Both the position numbers and the translations under genes were made by a program. Source: PGYR01 sp041675005 (GTDB lineage: Bacteria > Bacteroidota > Ignavibacteria > Kapaibacteriales > UBA2268). From it: a DNA stretch of 64,000 nucleotides. The stretch lies in contig JBAYUQ010000003.1 in NCBI GenBank assembly GCA_041675005.1, positions 62,001 through 126,000 on the forward strand. The letters run 5' to 3'. Numbering within the stretch: the stretch's first letter is position 1; every line of letters begins with the position of its first letter. Under the pieces are notes generated by a model that made no database searches, was not told the DNA's origin, and saw only the letters and a program-made list of their open reading frames with translations. Of the stretch, positions 35,464 to 44,753 are shown one piece after another.

Positions 35464-35934
35464 TTAAATAATATCATCTTCACATAATAGATTGCTGCAT
35501 ATCTGCGCTAATACTTTCTTGCAGATTTGCATTTCGGATTTATCTATACAACAGGTAGTTTCGTTGACTGTTTGCTCACCTATTTGTAAAGCAATTAGTT
35601 GTATTTTTTTACCTTCTTTAGTTAGGTAAATCTTATTACAACGCTTGTCGTCTTCGTTTACTCTTCGTTCTATAAATCCTTTCTTTTCCAAATTATTCAA
35701 AAGCCGAGTTATACCGGGTTTATCTTTACTAGTTTTACAAGCTAATTCTAATTGGGTTTGCCCTTCTTCTAGCCATAATTGTTTCAATACTCCATATTGC
35801 TCTGAAGTAATTTTCTTGCCCGAAGCTTTCAAATTATAACCAAGTCTTCTATTTATAGACCTATAAGCAACACCAGTTAGATAACCGATACTCTCATTAT
35901 CGGTAAACTCTTTTTCATCCAATTTAGTTGTCAT
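35464..35934 (-). CDS. MarR-family transcriptional regulator
   Basis: The 156-residue protein has the MarR dimer helices and winged helix: SEQYGVLKQLWLEEGQTQLELACKT (recognition region), then GITRLLNNLEKKGFIERRVNEDDKRCNKIYLTKEGKKI with the DDKR wing motif. Cysteines near the C-terminus (TTCC, QIC and CSNLLC segments) could allow thiol sensing. It lies between the old-yellow-enzyme gene (35-nt gap) and yceI (15-nt gap), a common arrangement in which MarR autoregulates the operon. Confidence 0.92.
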   Translation of the reverse strand: MTTKLDEKEFTDNESIGYLTGVAYRSINRRLGYNLKASGKKITSEQYGVLKQLWLEEGQTQLELACKTSKDKPGITRLLNNLEKKGFIERRVNEDDKRCNKIYLTKEGKKIQLIALQIGEQTVNETTCCIDKSEMQICKKVLAQICSNLLCEDDII

Positions 35935-35969
35935 AACAACTATTACGTTTAGTGAATAATATTATTGTT

Positions 35970-37067
35970 TCATTGATTAAGAAACGGATAGTCAATATAG
36001 CCTTTTTCTCCGCCACTATAAAACGTTTTTACGTCCCACTCGTTTAAGTTAGTACTTTTTTGTATTCTTTCTACCAAATCTGGGTTTGCAATCATCAATT
36101 TTCCAAAAGCAACCATGTCAGCAGTTTGATTTGAGATATAGTCATTTGCCTCTTCAATTGTGAACCCGCTATTCGTCATCAGATTTCCTCTATATACTTT
36201 TCGGAAGTGCTGAGTAACCTCTCTATCTTTCAAATACAATTCTTTTGGAACATAAGTTTTGCCGGGTGGTGCATAAGGCTCCATTATATGAAGATAAGCT
36301 AGATTATGGTCATTTAGCTTATCGACCATATAACTGAAAGTCTCAACAGGCGTTTCGTCACTCATCCCATTGAAAGTACCGCTAGGAGAAAGTCGGATAG
36401 CCGTTCTATCATTACCAATCGCTTTGCATACGGTAGCAACTACTTCAAGTCCAAATCGGCATCTATTCTCGATTGATCCGCCGTACATATCATCTCTTAC
36501 ATTAGAGCCACTACATATAAACTGATCAATCAGGTAGCCATTCGCACCGTGAATTTCCACTCCATCGAATCCAGCTTCTATAGCGTTCTCAGCCGCCTTT
36601 GCGTAATCATTTATAGTATCTTCTATTTCGGATAATCTGAGAGCTCTTGGGGCTTCTTTGTCCTTTAGACCATCATATGTGTTAACCAATCCACCAGAGT
36701 TTATAGCAGAAGCCGAAACAGTAGGTTCACCCTTATGAAAATCGGGATGAGATGAGCGACCAGTATGCCAGAGTTGCAGAAACATTCTTCCACCTTTGCT
36801 GTGGACAGCTTGTGTAATTGGCTTCCATCCCTCTATTTGTTCTTGGGTCCAAATCCCTGGAGTATAAATGTACCCTACTCCCATAGGTGAAATATTTGTT
36901 GCTTCTGAGACTATTAGCCCAGCACTCGCTCTTTGTTCGTAATAAACCCGCATCAAATCATTTGGAATACCTTCTCTATTTGAACGACTTCTTGTTAAAG
37001 GTGCCATTATTACTCTATTGCGTAGTTCAATACTACCAATTTTTATTGGCGTGAGGAGGTTTTTCAT
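35970..37067 (-). CDS. Old yellow enzyme family alkene reductase (NADH:flavin oxidoreductase)
   Basis: The start at 37067 (MKNLLTPIKIG) is chosen over a longer in-frame ATG at 37169, which overlaps the upstream gene. The FMN TIM-barrel shows LRNRVIMAPLTRSRS, FLQLWHTGRSSHPD, FDGVEIHGANGYLIDQF (His and Asn ligands) and SGFTIEEAN, giving 365 residues, as in OYE/NemA enzymes that reduce activated alkenes and nitro compounds with NAD(P)H. The neighbouring MarR gene is a typical controller of electrophile response. The physiological substrate is unknown. Confidence 0.93.
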   Translation of the reverse strand: MKNLLTPIKIGSIELRNRVIMAPLTRSRSNREGIPNDLMRVYYEQRASAGLIVSEATNISPMGVGYIYTPGIWTQEQIEGWKPITQAVHSKGGRMFLQLWHTGRSSHPDFHKGEPTVSASAINSGGLVNTYDGLKDKEAPRALRLSEIEDTINDYAKAAENAIEAGFDGVEIHGANGYLIDQFICSGSNVRDDMYGGSIENRCRFGLEVVATVCKAIGNDRTAIRLSPSGTFNGMSDETPVETFSYMVDKLNDHNLAYLHIMEPYAPPGKTYVPKELYLKDREVTQHFRKVYRGNLMTNSGFTIEEANDYISNQTADMVAFGKLMIANPDLVERIQKSTNLNEWDVKTFYSGGEKGYIDYPFLNQ

Positions 37068-37119
37068 CGTTTGTCTATTTTTTAAATAAAAGGTTAGAGA
37101 AGTAAAAGAGTGGGAATTA

Positions 37120-37548
37120 TTATTCCTTTCCTTCTTTGTTAGATGTTTGCATTTCTTTGAAAATAGCAAAATCGTGAGCTAAATCTATCAAATTCAGCAC
37201 GCAGCCACGGGTGAGTTGGAAATACGTAGTCTCAAATCTATCTACTAGTTTATCATTTTCCAACTTCTCTGCGATGTTTTGTATATTTGTTTTGAATTGC
37301 TCTAGGTAACTTTCAAATTCAACTTTGAAGTTCTTAGCAGATTCATCGTTCGGATCTATTTTATTCAATTTTCTTGATAACTTGAAAAAAGCAGTCCCGT
37401 TGAATACGGCTTGACTATAATCGTCGATTAGCAAATTGCTAACTGCCAGTTCCATAATTACTGAAAAGTCATTCCTTTTTTGAAGTTGCTTATTAGTGAA
37501 GCTTTCAACTGTATCTACTACATTCTGGGTGTCTTTTGATATTTCCAT
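37120..37548 (-). CDS. Hypothetical helical protein
   Basis: The 142-residue product is predicted to be all-helical and highly charged, without signal peptide. The stop of the upstream lipoprotein gene overlaps its start by one nt, so the two are probably translated together. No family is recognised. It belongs to the run of small envelope-associated genes from 39523 down to 37120. Confidence 0.6.
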   Translation of the reverse strand: MEISKDTQNVVDTVESFTNKQLQKRNDFSVIMELAVSNLLIDDYSQAVFNGTAFFKLSRKLNKIDPNDESAKNFKVEFESYLEQFKTNIQNIAEKLENDKLVDRFETTYFQLTRGCVLNLIDLAHDFAIFKEMQTSNKEGKE

Positions 37549-38165
37549 TAGTACTTCATTGTAGCGATTATTGATTTGAATATATTCTCTTGATCAACTT
37601 CAGTAGGGAAAGACATCCCTTTTATATCAGTAGGTATTAAAGTAAATTCGTAATAATTATCAATGTCTGTTCTGAACACAGCAGTACGAGCAGTTAGTGC
37701 ACCACCTGTATTAGAATATCTATAAGTACCATATTTTAAGTTGCCTGCCTCTATCATTCCATACTTGGAAGTTAGTTGGCAATTGCCACCAGTTTTATTC
37801 GCTTTTATAGTATAGCTGTACTTCGCTATTCCATATTCCTTATCTTCTTTGAAGTTCTTCTCTAATTCAATTGAAGTAGGTAATTTCTTGAAAACTGCTG
37901 TTAGATTGTAATCTTTGGTTGTAGCTATGGCTATAGTCCCTACAGAAGCTTTACCTCCCAAATCAACGAAGAACCATCCCTCTGGAATGGCAGCTATCAT
38001 ATCACCTTCGGAAGAACGGATAAAATCATCTTGCATCGCAAGTATCGGCTTCGGACTTAGCTTTATTAATGGCTCTCTAGTTTCCGTCTCAAATTTCTTT
38101 ACTATCACACACGCATTAAGTGTTACTAATACTAGTGCTATTACTATTATTCTAATGTGAGTCAT
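37548..38165 (-). CDS. Hypothetical lipoprotein
   Basis: A lipobox (TLNAC, Cys19) after a hydrophobic segment predicts a lipoprotein of 205 residues. The mature part is beta-rich with GDMIAAIPEGWFFVDLGG and TKYGMIEAGNLKYGTYRYSN segments. I do not recognise a family. Its 5' end overlaps the DUF1684 gene by 14 nt and its 3' end overlaps the next gene by one nt, so it is part of a tightly packed operon. Confidence 0.65.
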   Translation of the reverse strand: MTHIRIIVIALVLVTLNACVIVKKFETETREPLIKLSPKPILAMQDDFIRSSEGDMIAAIPEGWFFVDLGGKASVGTIAIATTKDYNLTAVFKKLPTSIELEKNFKEDKEYGIAKYSYTIKANKTGGNCQLTSKYGMIEAGNLKYGTYRYSNTGGALTARTAVFRTDIDNYYEFTLIPTDIKGMSFPTEVDQENIFKSIIATMKY

Positions 38166-38766
38166 TATATGATTTTTCTCCAGCTTCTATTTTTGTTTTT
38201 AGATAATTGTCCTCTGGCACTATTGGGCAAGAGTACTTCGCATTGTAATAGCAATATGGATTATATGCCAAGTTGAAATCTAATATATATTTAGAATCTT
38301 TTACTATTTCTAAATCTAAATATCTACCAGCTTCATAAGTTTCATTACCATTTGTTTCATCATGAAATGGTATAAAAAAACTATCTGGATGTTCTATATT
38401 GACATAGGCAGTAAGTGAATATTTTTCATCATTTACTTTGAATTTCAAATCACCGTATCTAACCATCTTACGTACGTCGCTCTGAGTAGTAAGCATTTCT
38501 AATGTATCTTTGGTAGCAAATTCTTCCAAATATGCCTCGACCTTATACTCTGGGTTTGGCTCATAGAAGAAAGGAATGATTTTGTCAGTCATATCTACTA
38601 CGGGCGAATCTTCAGAGTTTCTGAAAAACTCTTTTACATCATTTCTGTATGTTTTCATATCTTCTAAGTACTTAGCATTTGGGTCTTCGCTGTTGCAAGA
38701 CATGGCTATAATACTAAGTGATATTATCATTAATAATACTATTCTAGATTTCAACTGTGATACCAT
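38152..38766 (-). CDS. DUF1684 family lipoprotein
   Basis: The N-terminus has a hydrophobic stretch and a lipobox (IAMSC, Cys24). The domain carries the DUF1684 landmarks YLEDMKTYRNDVKEFF, then YGDLKFKVNDEKYSLTAY, FFIPFHDETNGNETYEAGRYLDLE and DFNLAYNPYCYYNAKYSCPIVP. The biochemical role of DUF1684 is unknown. Its start lies 23 nt inside the upstream gene, so the pair is coupled. Confidence 0.85.
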   Translation of the reverse strand: MVSQLKSRIVLLMIISLSIIAMSCNSEDPNAKYLEDMKTYRNDVKEFFRNSEDSPVVDMTDKIIPFFYEPNPEYKVEAYLEEFATKDTLEMLTTQSDVRKMVRYGDLKFKVNDEKYSLTAYVNIEHPDSFFIPFHDETNGNETYEAGRYLDLEIVKDSKYILDFNLAYNPYCYYNAKYSCPIVPEDNYLKTKIEAGEKSYNDSH

Positions 38767-39523
38767 TTTTTAATTCCAAATCATATTCTCTAACTCCCGG
38801 AGGAGGTTCTTTGTCAAATCTATAGTTCATATTGAATACAAAACTAACTGCTTTTGTAATCTTGAATTGCAATTTAGTATCATTCAATATTCTGTGGTCA
38901 TTTAATCTAGTAACATCTACTTGGAAATACGTCACCGAATTTAGTAGGAAATTCTCTGTTGGTTTCCAAGTCAATGTTAGATAATTCGTAGAACGTATTA
39001 TTTCAGTAATCTGTGTAGGAATTATATTAATTTCTTCCATTTCGTACATAATCCCAGTACCCAAATATACATCAATTTCGGCAGAAGAATCAGCAACGAA
39101 ATCGGTATTGGAAAGAGTAAACCTCATACCGGCACCAGCTAAGTTCCTATCAGAAAGCAATACGAACTCATTGAACTCTTTTTGTATAAATAATTCGGGT
39201 TCCAATAATCTATTCAAATTATAAATATAGCGTCCATGAAGAAAGCCCTTATCACTGATAACAGCATTATTACCTTCTTTGTAAGCTAACTCCCCAGCAA
39301 TGAAAGTACGATAATTGGGTTGAATATAATCCAACCTCAATTTTGCCTCACCACTTATATATTCCGAATTTCCTGAATTCAATCCAAAGAGCAAATCAAT
39401 CCTAGATTTGAATCCCTCGTTTATCTTACTGTTCCTAATTGCCTCTGTATTAACCTGCGAGTAAGCAGTGATAGTCGAAATCAATAAGAGCAGTACTAAC
39501 AATCGGACAAAAAACATATTCAA
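38744..39523 (-). CDS. DUF481-like outer-membrane beta-barrel protein
   Basis: A signal peptide (about 1-22, ending ITAYSQ) leads a protein rich in amphipathic strands (LDLLFGLNSGNSEYISGEAKLRLDY-like, split segments). It resembles salt-induced DUF481 barrels, which have NSGNSE-like turns and long strand pairs. It ends with a strand LELKNGITVEI. It is the first gene of the run to 37120, with a TAnnTTTG-type box 24 nt upstream. The match is moderate. Confidence 0.6.
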   Translation of the reverse strand: MNMFFVRLLVLLLLISTITAYSQVNTEAIRNSKINEGFKSRIDLLFGLNSGNSEYISGEAKLRLDYIQPNYRTFIAGELAYKEGNNAVISDKGFLHGRYIYNLNRLLEPELFIQKEFNEFVLLSDRNLAGAGMRFTLSNTDFVADSSAEIDVYLGTGIMYEMEEINIIPTQITEIIRSTNYLTLTWKPTENFLLNSVTYFQVDVTRLNDHRILNDTKLQFKITKAVSFVFNMNYRFDKEPPPGVREYDLELKNGITVEI

Positions 39524-39546
39524 TGGATTTGATTTATAGAATAGTA

Positions 39547-39554
39547 CAAAAATA
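39547..39554 (-). promoter_or_regulatory. Putative -7 box of the DUF481-like gene
   Basis: The minus strand reads TATTTTTG, matching TAnnTTTG, 24 nt from the start codon. Confidence 0.35.
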
Positions 39555-39595
39555 GTGAAATAATAACTGATTGAAGAATGCTTTTATTACTTAAA

Positions 39596-39635
39596 GCAAA
39601 AATGGATAAAACTTATCTTTGAGTTTTATCCATTT
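39596..39635 (-). terminator. Rho-independent terminator of the 39664-40950 gene
   Basis: A perfect 14-bp inverted repeat (AAATGGATAAAACT at 39600-39613 and its complement at 39622-39635) is followed on the minus strand by a short T-run. It lies 28 nt past the upstream gene's stop. Confidence 0.82.
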
Positions 39636-39663
39636 ATATATAATTTAGAAATGAAAGTTGCAA

Positions 39664-40950
39664 TTACTTGCAGTTGTCACCCTTTGCCTCTTTTTTCTTT
39701 TCAGCAAAGACTTGCTTATTTTTTGCTAATGTCTGACCTAATACTTTCAACTCATAGCCGCCTTCGACTACCATTTTAACATAGCCCGATTTGCAAATTG
39801 GACCCCAAGCCAAGCTAGAACCAGTAGTGAAACCAGTGTGAATATACGCTAGCTCTTGACCTGCTATGTTCAACCCAACTCGTGGGAAAGCAACACCAAA
39901 CTGAACATCAATAGGAATTCCTATATTTGCAGCAGCGTCGAATTCTCCATCTGTTATCTCATCTTTCCCGAATTTACCTTTAGTTGATACACTTGTACCG
40001 TGATACTCAAAATCACCATCAGCTGTAAGTGAACATTTTGCAGATGCTGTAGCTGATGATGCAACATCAGGAACTGTCATTTTAGTTACGAATTGGATTC
40101 CTATATCTATTGTTACTGGTATTGGTAATGGTATTGGTCCACTTGGAGTAGGTATAAACCTGATTGGAATACTTAGTGCTATTCCAGGTAATTCAATGCT
40201 ATGTTCGCCCGAAGAGCTACCTGCCGCGGATAAGCTTAGTTCCAAATCAGCTTTTATACCCTTGTTGAAAGACTTAAACTCTTCCAACTTTCCTTCTTTT
40301 ATTTTTATCAATGTTGATTGGCTGGGTAGAGTTACAGTACCTTTGGCTGTGAATGCTGCTGTTGCTTCACCTGCAATTTTCTTAGCCATCACGAATGTAA
40401 ACGCACAAGAACTGACTTTACCATCAACCAATTTGGGTTCTATTTCAATTTTATGGTCTATGCCGCCATAGCTGATAGTATGTTCTATTTTCTCTGTGAA
40501 TTCTGTTGGTAGTGTCATGACTGTAACACCATCGAACTTTAACGAAGTGGCATTATTCCATTCAGGAGTTACATCCCAAGCAATTTCACCATTCTTTATT
40601 GCGTCTGTTAGTGCTGCATCTTCGGTTTCTACAACCAAATTACCACCATTTCTATAGACAGACTTTACTTTGCGGAGTAGCTTCCCTTCTACTAGTATAA
40701 CTTCACCAGCCACTGGGTCTTTACCAAATTGGCTCCCGTCAAATGTATAAGTATTTGTTGCAGTATCTAAATTGAGGATTAGATCATCATTTTCATCTTT
40801 TAGTATAATTGTATTGTCATTATACTCGACATTGTATGCAGGTGTAATTGTTGTATCACCTTCTGGGTTAGTCGCTTTATCATCACTACAACTAATTGCA
40901 AATGAGATAATTACTACAAATAAAACTATCTTTTTAATCTTATCAAACAT
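39664..40950 (-). CDS. Hypothetical lipoprotein
   Basis: The start at 40950 (MFDKIKKIVLF) is preferred since it gives a normal lipoprotein signal with lipobox AISC; an ATG at 40995 would add 15 hydrophilic residues. The mature part of about 410 residues is beta-rich with Gly/Ala/Ser stretches (LSLSAAGSSSGEHSIELPG) and a proline-rich strand with PTPSGPIPLPIPVTIDIG. Two cysteines (KSGYVK... and DNCK region) lie near the end. No family is recognised. A surface or outer-membrane-associated role is inferred from the signal only. Confidence 0.6.
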   Translation of the reverse strand: MFDKIKKIVLFVVIISFAISCSDDKATNPEGDTTITPAYNVEYNDNTIILKDENDDLILNLDTATNTYTFDGSQFGKDPVAGEVILVEGKLLRKVKSVYRNGGNLVVETEDAALTDAIKNGEIAWDVTPEWNNATSLKFDGVTVMTLPTEFTEKIEHTISYGGIDHKIEIEPKLVDGKVSSCAFTFVMAKKIAGEATAAFTAKGTVTLPSQSTLIKIKEGKLEEFKSFNKGIKADLELSLSAAGSSSGEHSIELPGIALSIPIRFIPTPSGPIPLPIPVTIDIGIQFVTKMTVPDVASSATASAKCSLTADGDFEYHGTSVSTKGKFGKDEITDGEFDAAANIGIPIDVQFGVAFPRVGLNIAGQELAYIHTGFTTGSSLAWGPICKSGYVKMVVEGGYELKVLGQTLAKNKQVFAEKKKEAKGDNCK

Positions 40951-41013
40951 TCTGTCCTCGCTACTATTTGAATGGAAGTATAAATGAATCCGCATTTCGA
41001 ATTAACACTAATA

Positions 41014-41044
41014 TAAAAAAAAAGACACGATTTCTCGCGTCTTT
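41014..41044 (-). terminator. Rho-independent terminator of the cystathionine gamma-family gene
   Basis: On the minus strand AAAGACGCGA and TCGTGTCTTT (one G-U) with a 4-nt loop are followed by a T-run. It lies 29 nt past the stop. Confidence 0.85.
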
Positions 41045-41072
41045 CAGATTTTATATGATATTAGTCTGAAGT

Positions 41073-42239
41073 TTATACTTTATCGAAGGCGTGTTTCATA
41101 TCTTCGATTAGGTCTTCAACTTCTTCTATTCCGACAGAAACTCTAATCAGATTATCAGACAATCCGATTTTCTCTCTTTCTACTTTCGGTATAGAAGCGT
41201 GAGTCATAATAGCAGGGCTTTCGATTAAGCTCTCTACTCCACCCAAACTTTCTGCTAATACAAATAAATCAACATTTTCTAAGAAAGTACGAGCTCCGTC
41301 CAATCCACCTTTGATAAAGAATGTAATCATCCCACCATATCCAGACATTTGCTCTTTAGCAATCTGATGATGTGGATGAGATTCAAGACCTGGGTAAACT
41401 ACTCTCTCTACTTTCGGGTGTTGCTCTAAAAAGCGAGCTATCTCGAAAGCATTTTTCTCATGTTGCTTCATTCTGATACCCAAAGTCTTAACTCCACGTA
41501 GTACCAACCAGCTATCAAATGGAGATTGTGATGGGCCGATTGAGTTTTGTAGCTTATGAATTTTCTGAGCAAGCTCATCATCATTTAGCATAATAGCACC
41601 AGCTACTACATCGCTATGACCATTAATATATTTAGACATAGAGTGATAAGATATATCAGCACCCAAGTTTAATGGATTTTGGAAATATGGACTCATAAAC
41701 GTGTTGTCAACGGCAGTGAATGCGCCAACTTCTTTCGCTTTAGCTGCGATAGTTTTGATATCACTTAATTTAAGCAAAGGATTAGTTGGAGATTCTATCC
41801 ATATAAGTGATGGCTTTAGTTCGTCTATTTTCTTTAGAGTTTCTTCTGTTTTACTAGTATCTGTGAATACGAAGTTGAAATCATCATTGTAAACTGTAGT
41901 GAATAGTCGGTAAGTACCACCGTAAACATCGTCACCACATAATATAGTAGAACCTTTAGGCATAGCCATAAGTACCAACATCTCAGCAGACATACCACTT
42001 GATGTAACTACACAATGTTTTGCATTTTCCAATGCAGCTAAGCACTCTTCCAATCGAGATCTAGTAGGGTTGTGAGTACGAGTATATTCGTATCCACGGT
42101 GTACACCCGGTGATGATTGTGCGTAAGTTGATGTTTGGAATATAGGAGGAGCAACCGCGCCAGTAGCTGGGTCAGGGTAGTTACCTACGTGTAGTGAGCG
42201 TGTGTTGAATCCTTTTTTTAGATATTTTTCGTTTAGCAT
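41073..42239 (-). CDS. Cystathionine gamma-synthase/gamma-lyase family PLP enzyme
   Basis: This fold-type I Cys/Met-metabolism enzyme of 388 residues has YEYTRTHNPTRSRLEECLAALE, SSGMSAEM, ESPTNPLL and the PLP lysine in YHSMSKYINGHSDVVAGA (about residue 204), then PGLESHPHH and SLGGVESLIESPAIMTH. Sequence cannot separate gamma-synthase (cystathionine from an activated homoserine) from gamma-lyase (cysteine release). The CBS gene at 297 suggests reverse transsulfuration, in which case gamma-lyase is likely. It ends at a good terminator. Confidence 0.9.
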   Translation of the reverse strand: MLNEKYLKKGFNTRSLHVGNYPDPATGAVAPPIFQTSTYAQSSPGVHRGYEYTRTHNPTRSRLEECLAALENAKHCVVTSSGMSAEMLVLMAMPKGSTILCGDDVYGGTYRLFTTVYNDDFNFVFTDTSKTEETLKKIDELKPSLIWIESPTNPLLKLSDIKTIAAKAKEVGAFTAVDNTFMSPYFQNPLNLGADISYHSMSKYINGHSDVVAGAIMLNDDELAQKIHKLQNSIGPSQSPFDSWLVLRGVKTLGIRMKQHEKNAFEIARFLEQHPKVERVVYPGLESHPHHQIAKEQMSGYGGMITFFIKGGLDGARTFLENVDLFVLAESLGGVESLIESPAIMTHASIPKVEREKIGLSDNLIRVSVGIEEVEDLIEDMKHAFDKV

Positions 42240-42310
42240 TTATAATCTTGGGTTTAAGTTATTAAATCAATTTTGTTCTTAACGTATGAGACTTGCTTAT
42301 CATTTATTAA

Positions 42311-42814
42311 TTAGTCTCCGTCCATTTCAGACTGCTTTTCACCAGTTGTTGCGTTTTCTTCTGGCATCATTATTTTACCATTGGGGTAGAACTTAGCTTC
42401 TTCTATATCTCCACCTTTACGAAGTTTTATTTCATAGTACGGACCTTCTTTCGAATCATATTTTTCAACTCCCATAATAGCATAAGCAGTGTATTCGCCA
42501 TCGAGTGTATTTTGTATCATATCAGGTAATTCGGACTCAGAAATTTCATGTTCAGTTTTCACCCATTCACCTTCCAAATCATATTCAGCTTCGTACTCTA
42601 TCCCATCGAGTTTGAACTCTACTTCCCAACCGTCTGCTTCTTGCTTCCATTCTACATCTACAGCGTTAGGATATTTTTCAGAGAAAGTAGCTTTTACATT
42701 GTCCATTACGCTGGTTGTATCAGACGTTTCTGGCGTATCTTCTATTTTCTTCTCAGTACAAGAAAAGGCAAGAACTAGTAGCGACAACACAAATAATACT
42801 TTTATTGTTTTCAT
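42311..42814 (-). CDS. PepSY-like lipoprotein
   Basis: The start at 42814 gives a lipoprotein signal MKTIKVLFVLSLLVLAFSC (lipobox FSC). The 20 extra residues of a longer frame are not signal-like. The mature domain contains a PepSY-like repeat pair with FSEKYPNAVDVEWKQEADG and a related second unit (YEIKLRKGGDIEEAKFYPNG), as in putative beta-lactamase-inhibitor-like PepSY proteins. It is acidic. Such lipoproteins may inhibit proteases or bind ions; the role here is unknown. A -7 box lies 37 nt upstream. Confidence 0.75.
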   Translation of the reverse strand: MKTIKVLFVLSLLVLAFSCTEKKIEDTPETSDTTSVMDNVKATFSEKYPNAVDVEWKQEADGWEVEFKLDGIEYEAEYDLEGEWVKTEHEISESELPDMIQNTLDGEYTAYAIMGVEKYDSKEGPYYEIKLRKGGDIEEAKFYPNGKIMMPEENATTGEKQSEMDGD

Positions 42815-42850
42815 ATTTATATTTTTAGGTTTTTGAATAAGGCATAAGTA

Positions 42851-42858
42851 CAAATATA
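42851..42858 (-). promoter_or_regulatory. Putative -7 box of the PepSY-like gene
   Basis: The minus strand reads TATATTTG, matching TAnnTTTG, 37 nt from the start codon. Confidence 0.4.
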
Positions 42859-42977
42859 ATATATGTTCTAGCAATTAATAAGGGAATTATAAAATTGGTA
42901 AAATGAATTAGATTGTTCGTTAACATTTTCCGCTTTTTATCCGTATATTATTTTTTTTGAAAAATACTATTTCTGAT

Positions 42978-44696
42978 ATGAAAATTACCTCTATTATCAT
43001 TGCTTTTACATTTGCTTTATCAATTTCATTTGCATCCGAATTGACTGAACTTTACAAGAAAAATCAGACCCCGACTTACACTGAACTCATAGCCCACTAC
43101 CAACAGCTAGCTGATACTTATGAGTCTGCTCGGTTGATAGATTACGGCAAATCTGATAGTGGGGAACCAATCTATCTATTCATAGTGTCGCATAGCGGTA
43201 TATTTGATGCTGATAGTATACAAGCGGTAGGGTTAGCGACAGTGTTGATTAACAACGCTATCCATCCAGGAGAGCCGTGTGGTGTGGATGCATCGGCAAA
43301 GTTAGCTGAAGATTTGCTAGCTGAGGGTGTAATACCGAACACAAGAGTTGTCACTTGTATTATACCTGCATACAATGTAGGTGGTATGCTCAATCGTGGA
43401 TGTTGCAGCCGTGCAAACCAAGATGGTCCAGAGGAATATGGCTTCCGGGGGAATTCGAAAAATCTCGATCTCAATCGTGATTTCATAAAAGCTGATGCAG
43501 AGAATACTAAGACATTCTACAAGATTTATCACGATTGGAAACCCCAGATATTCGTAGATGCACACTCAACTAATGGGGCGGATTACCCAGCTGAGATGAC
43601 ACTTATCAATACCGCTCGCTCACGAGTAGAAGAGAGTATGCGTACATTTTTCAATTCAGGTATGACGAATTCCCTTTATAGAGATATGATAAAGGAAGGT
43701 CATTCTATTTCGCCTTACTATCATACTTTCGGAGATACTATAACCGATGGGCTAATGGAATATATGGATAGCCCACGCTACTCTACTGGTTATACTACTC
43801 TATTCAATACTATGGGTTATGTATCCGAAGCGCACATGCTGAAACCATACCCAGTACGTGTGGAGGCGACTTATGCTTTCTTAAATGCGGTTGTTTTCTA
43901 TGCACAGCTAAACTCAAGTGCAATTTTGAGCATTTATAACAACGCGAATAATAATATTCGCAAGGTAAAAGAATATGGTATTAACTATAAGCTAGACACT
44001 ACAACTAATCTCGAACTAAAATTCGAAAGCTATAGAAAGAAATATAGAACTAGTTCAGTAACTGGATTGCCTATTCACTACTTTGATCAATCCATACGTG
44101 ACACTAACACGATTCCATATTACGCTGATTACAAACCAGAAAAGATGATACAAGTACCGCAATACTATGTGCTGCAGCAGGCATGGACGGCTGTAAAAGA
44201 GCGAATAGACCTAAGCCAAATAGAATACAGAACTCTTACCAAAGACACTACTATGCATGTAGAACTATATTATATTAGCAAATACGAAACTTCGGATAGG
44301 CCTTATGAGGGGCATTATTTCCACTACAACACTGAAGTTATAAAAGACACTCAAGAAGTAACCGTCCGAGCTGGCGATATGCTAATACCGACCGACCAAG
44401 ACGGCATCCGATACTTAATAGAATCACTAGAGCCAGAAGCAGAAGATTCATTCTTTTCGTGGGGTTTTTTTGATTCTATGCTCCAGCAGAAAGAGTGGTT
44501 CAGCGACTATGTATTCGAACCAAAAGCAGAGAAAATACTAGCTGAAAACCCTAAGCTAAAAGCCGATTTTGAACAGAAGAAAAAGGACGATAAAGAGTTC
44601 GCTGCTAGCTCGTGGGCTATGCTCTACTATATCTACACGAACTCGAAGTACTACGAAAAAACTCATAATAGATACCCAGTTTTTAGGGTGATGTAA
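42978..44696 (+). CDS. Secreted M14 family zinc carboxypeptidase
   Basis: The ATG at 42978 gives a signal peptide (MKITSIIIAFTFALSISFA); a TTG at 42957 would add seven residues. The M14 fold has zinc ligands in NNAIHPGEPCG (His and Glu), KNLDLNRDF (substrate Arg and Asp) and DAHSTNG (third ligand His). The GYVSEAHMLKPY region may supply the catalytic Glu. The 572-residue length exceeds the single-domain size; the remaining 250 residues form an accessory region. It should cut C-terminal residues from peptides outside the cytoplasm. No T9SS domain is seen. Confidence 0.87.
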   Translation: MKITSIIIAFTFALSISFASELTELYKKNQTPTYTELIAHYQQLADTYESARLIDYGKSDSGEPIYLFIVSHSGIFDADSIQAVGLATVLINNAIHPGEPCGVDASAKLAEDLLAEGVIPNTRVVTCIIPAYNVGGMLNRGCCSRANQDGPEEYGFRGNSKNLDLNRDFIKADAENTKTFYKIYHDWKPQIFVDAHSTNGADYPAEMTLINTARSRVEESMRTFFNSGMTNSLYRDMIKEGHSISPYYHTFGDTITDGLMEYMDSPRYSTGYTTLFNTMGYVSEAHMLKPYPVRVEATYAFLNAVVFYAQLNSSAILSIYNNANNNIRKVKEYGINYKLDTTTNLELKFESYRKKYRTSSVTGLPIHYFDQSIRDTNTIPYYADYKPEKMIQVPQYYVLQQAWTAVKERIDLSQIEYRTLTKDTTMHVELYYISKYETSDRPYEGHYFHYNTEVIKDTQEVTVRAGDMLIPTDQDGIRYLIESLEPEAEDSFFSWGFFDSMLQQKEWFSDYVFEPKAEKILAENPKLKADFEQKKKDDKEFAASSWAMLYYIYTNSKYYEKTHNRYPVFRVM

Positions 44697-44704
44697 TATT
44701 ATGT

Positions 44705-44733
44705 CACAGCATTCTGCAATCGTGTTCAGAATA
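44705..44733. repeat. Palindromic intergenic element
   Basis: ATTCTG and CAGAAT flank a 10-nt core as in the ATTCTGAAC...GTTCAGAAT-type repeats seen in many bacterial genomes. It lies just before the GTCGAAG-type repeat. Only one copy is in this window. Confidence 0.4.
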
Positions 44734-44753
44734 ATACAAACAGAATTCTTTCC

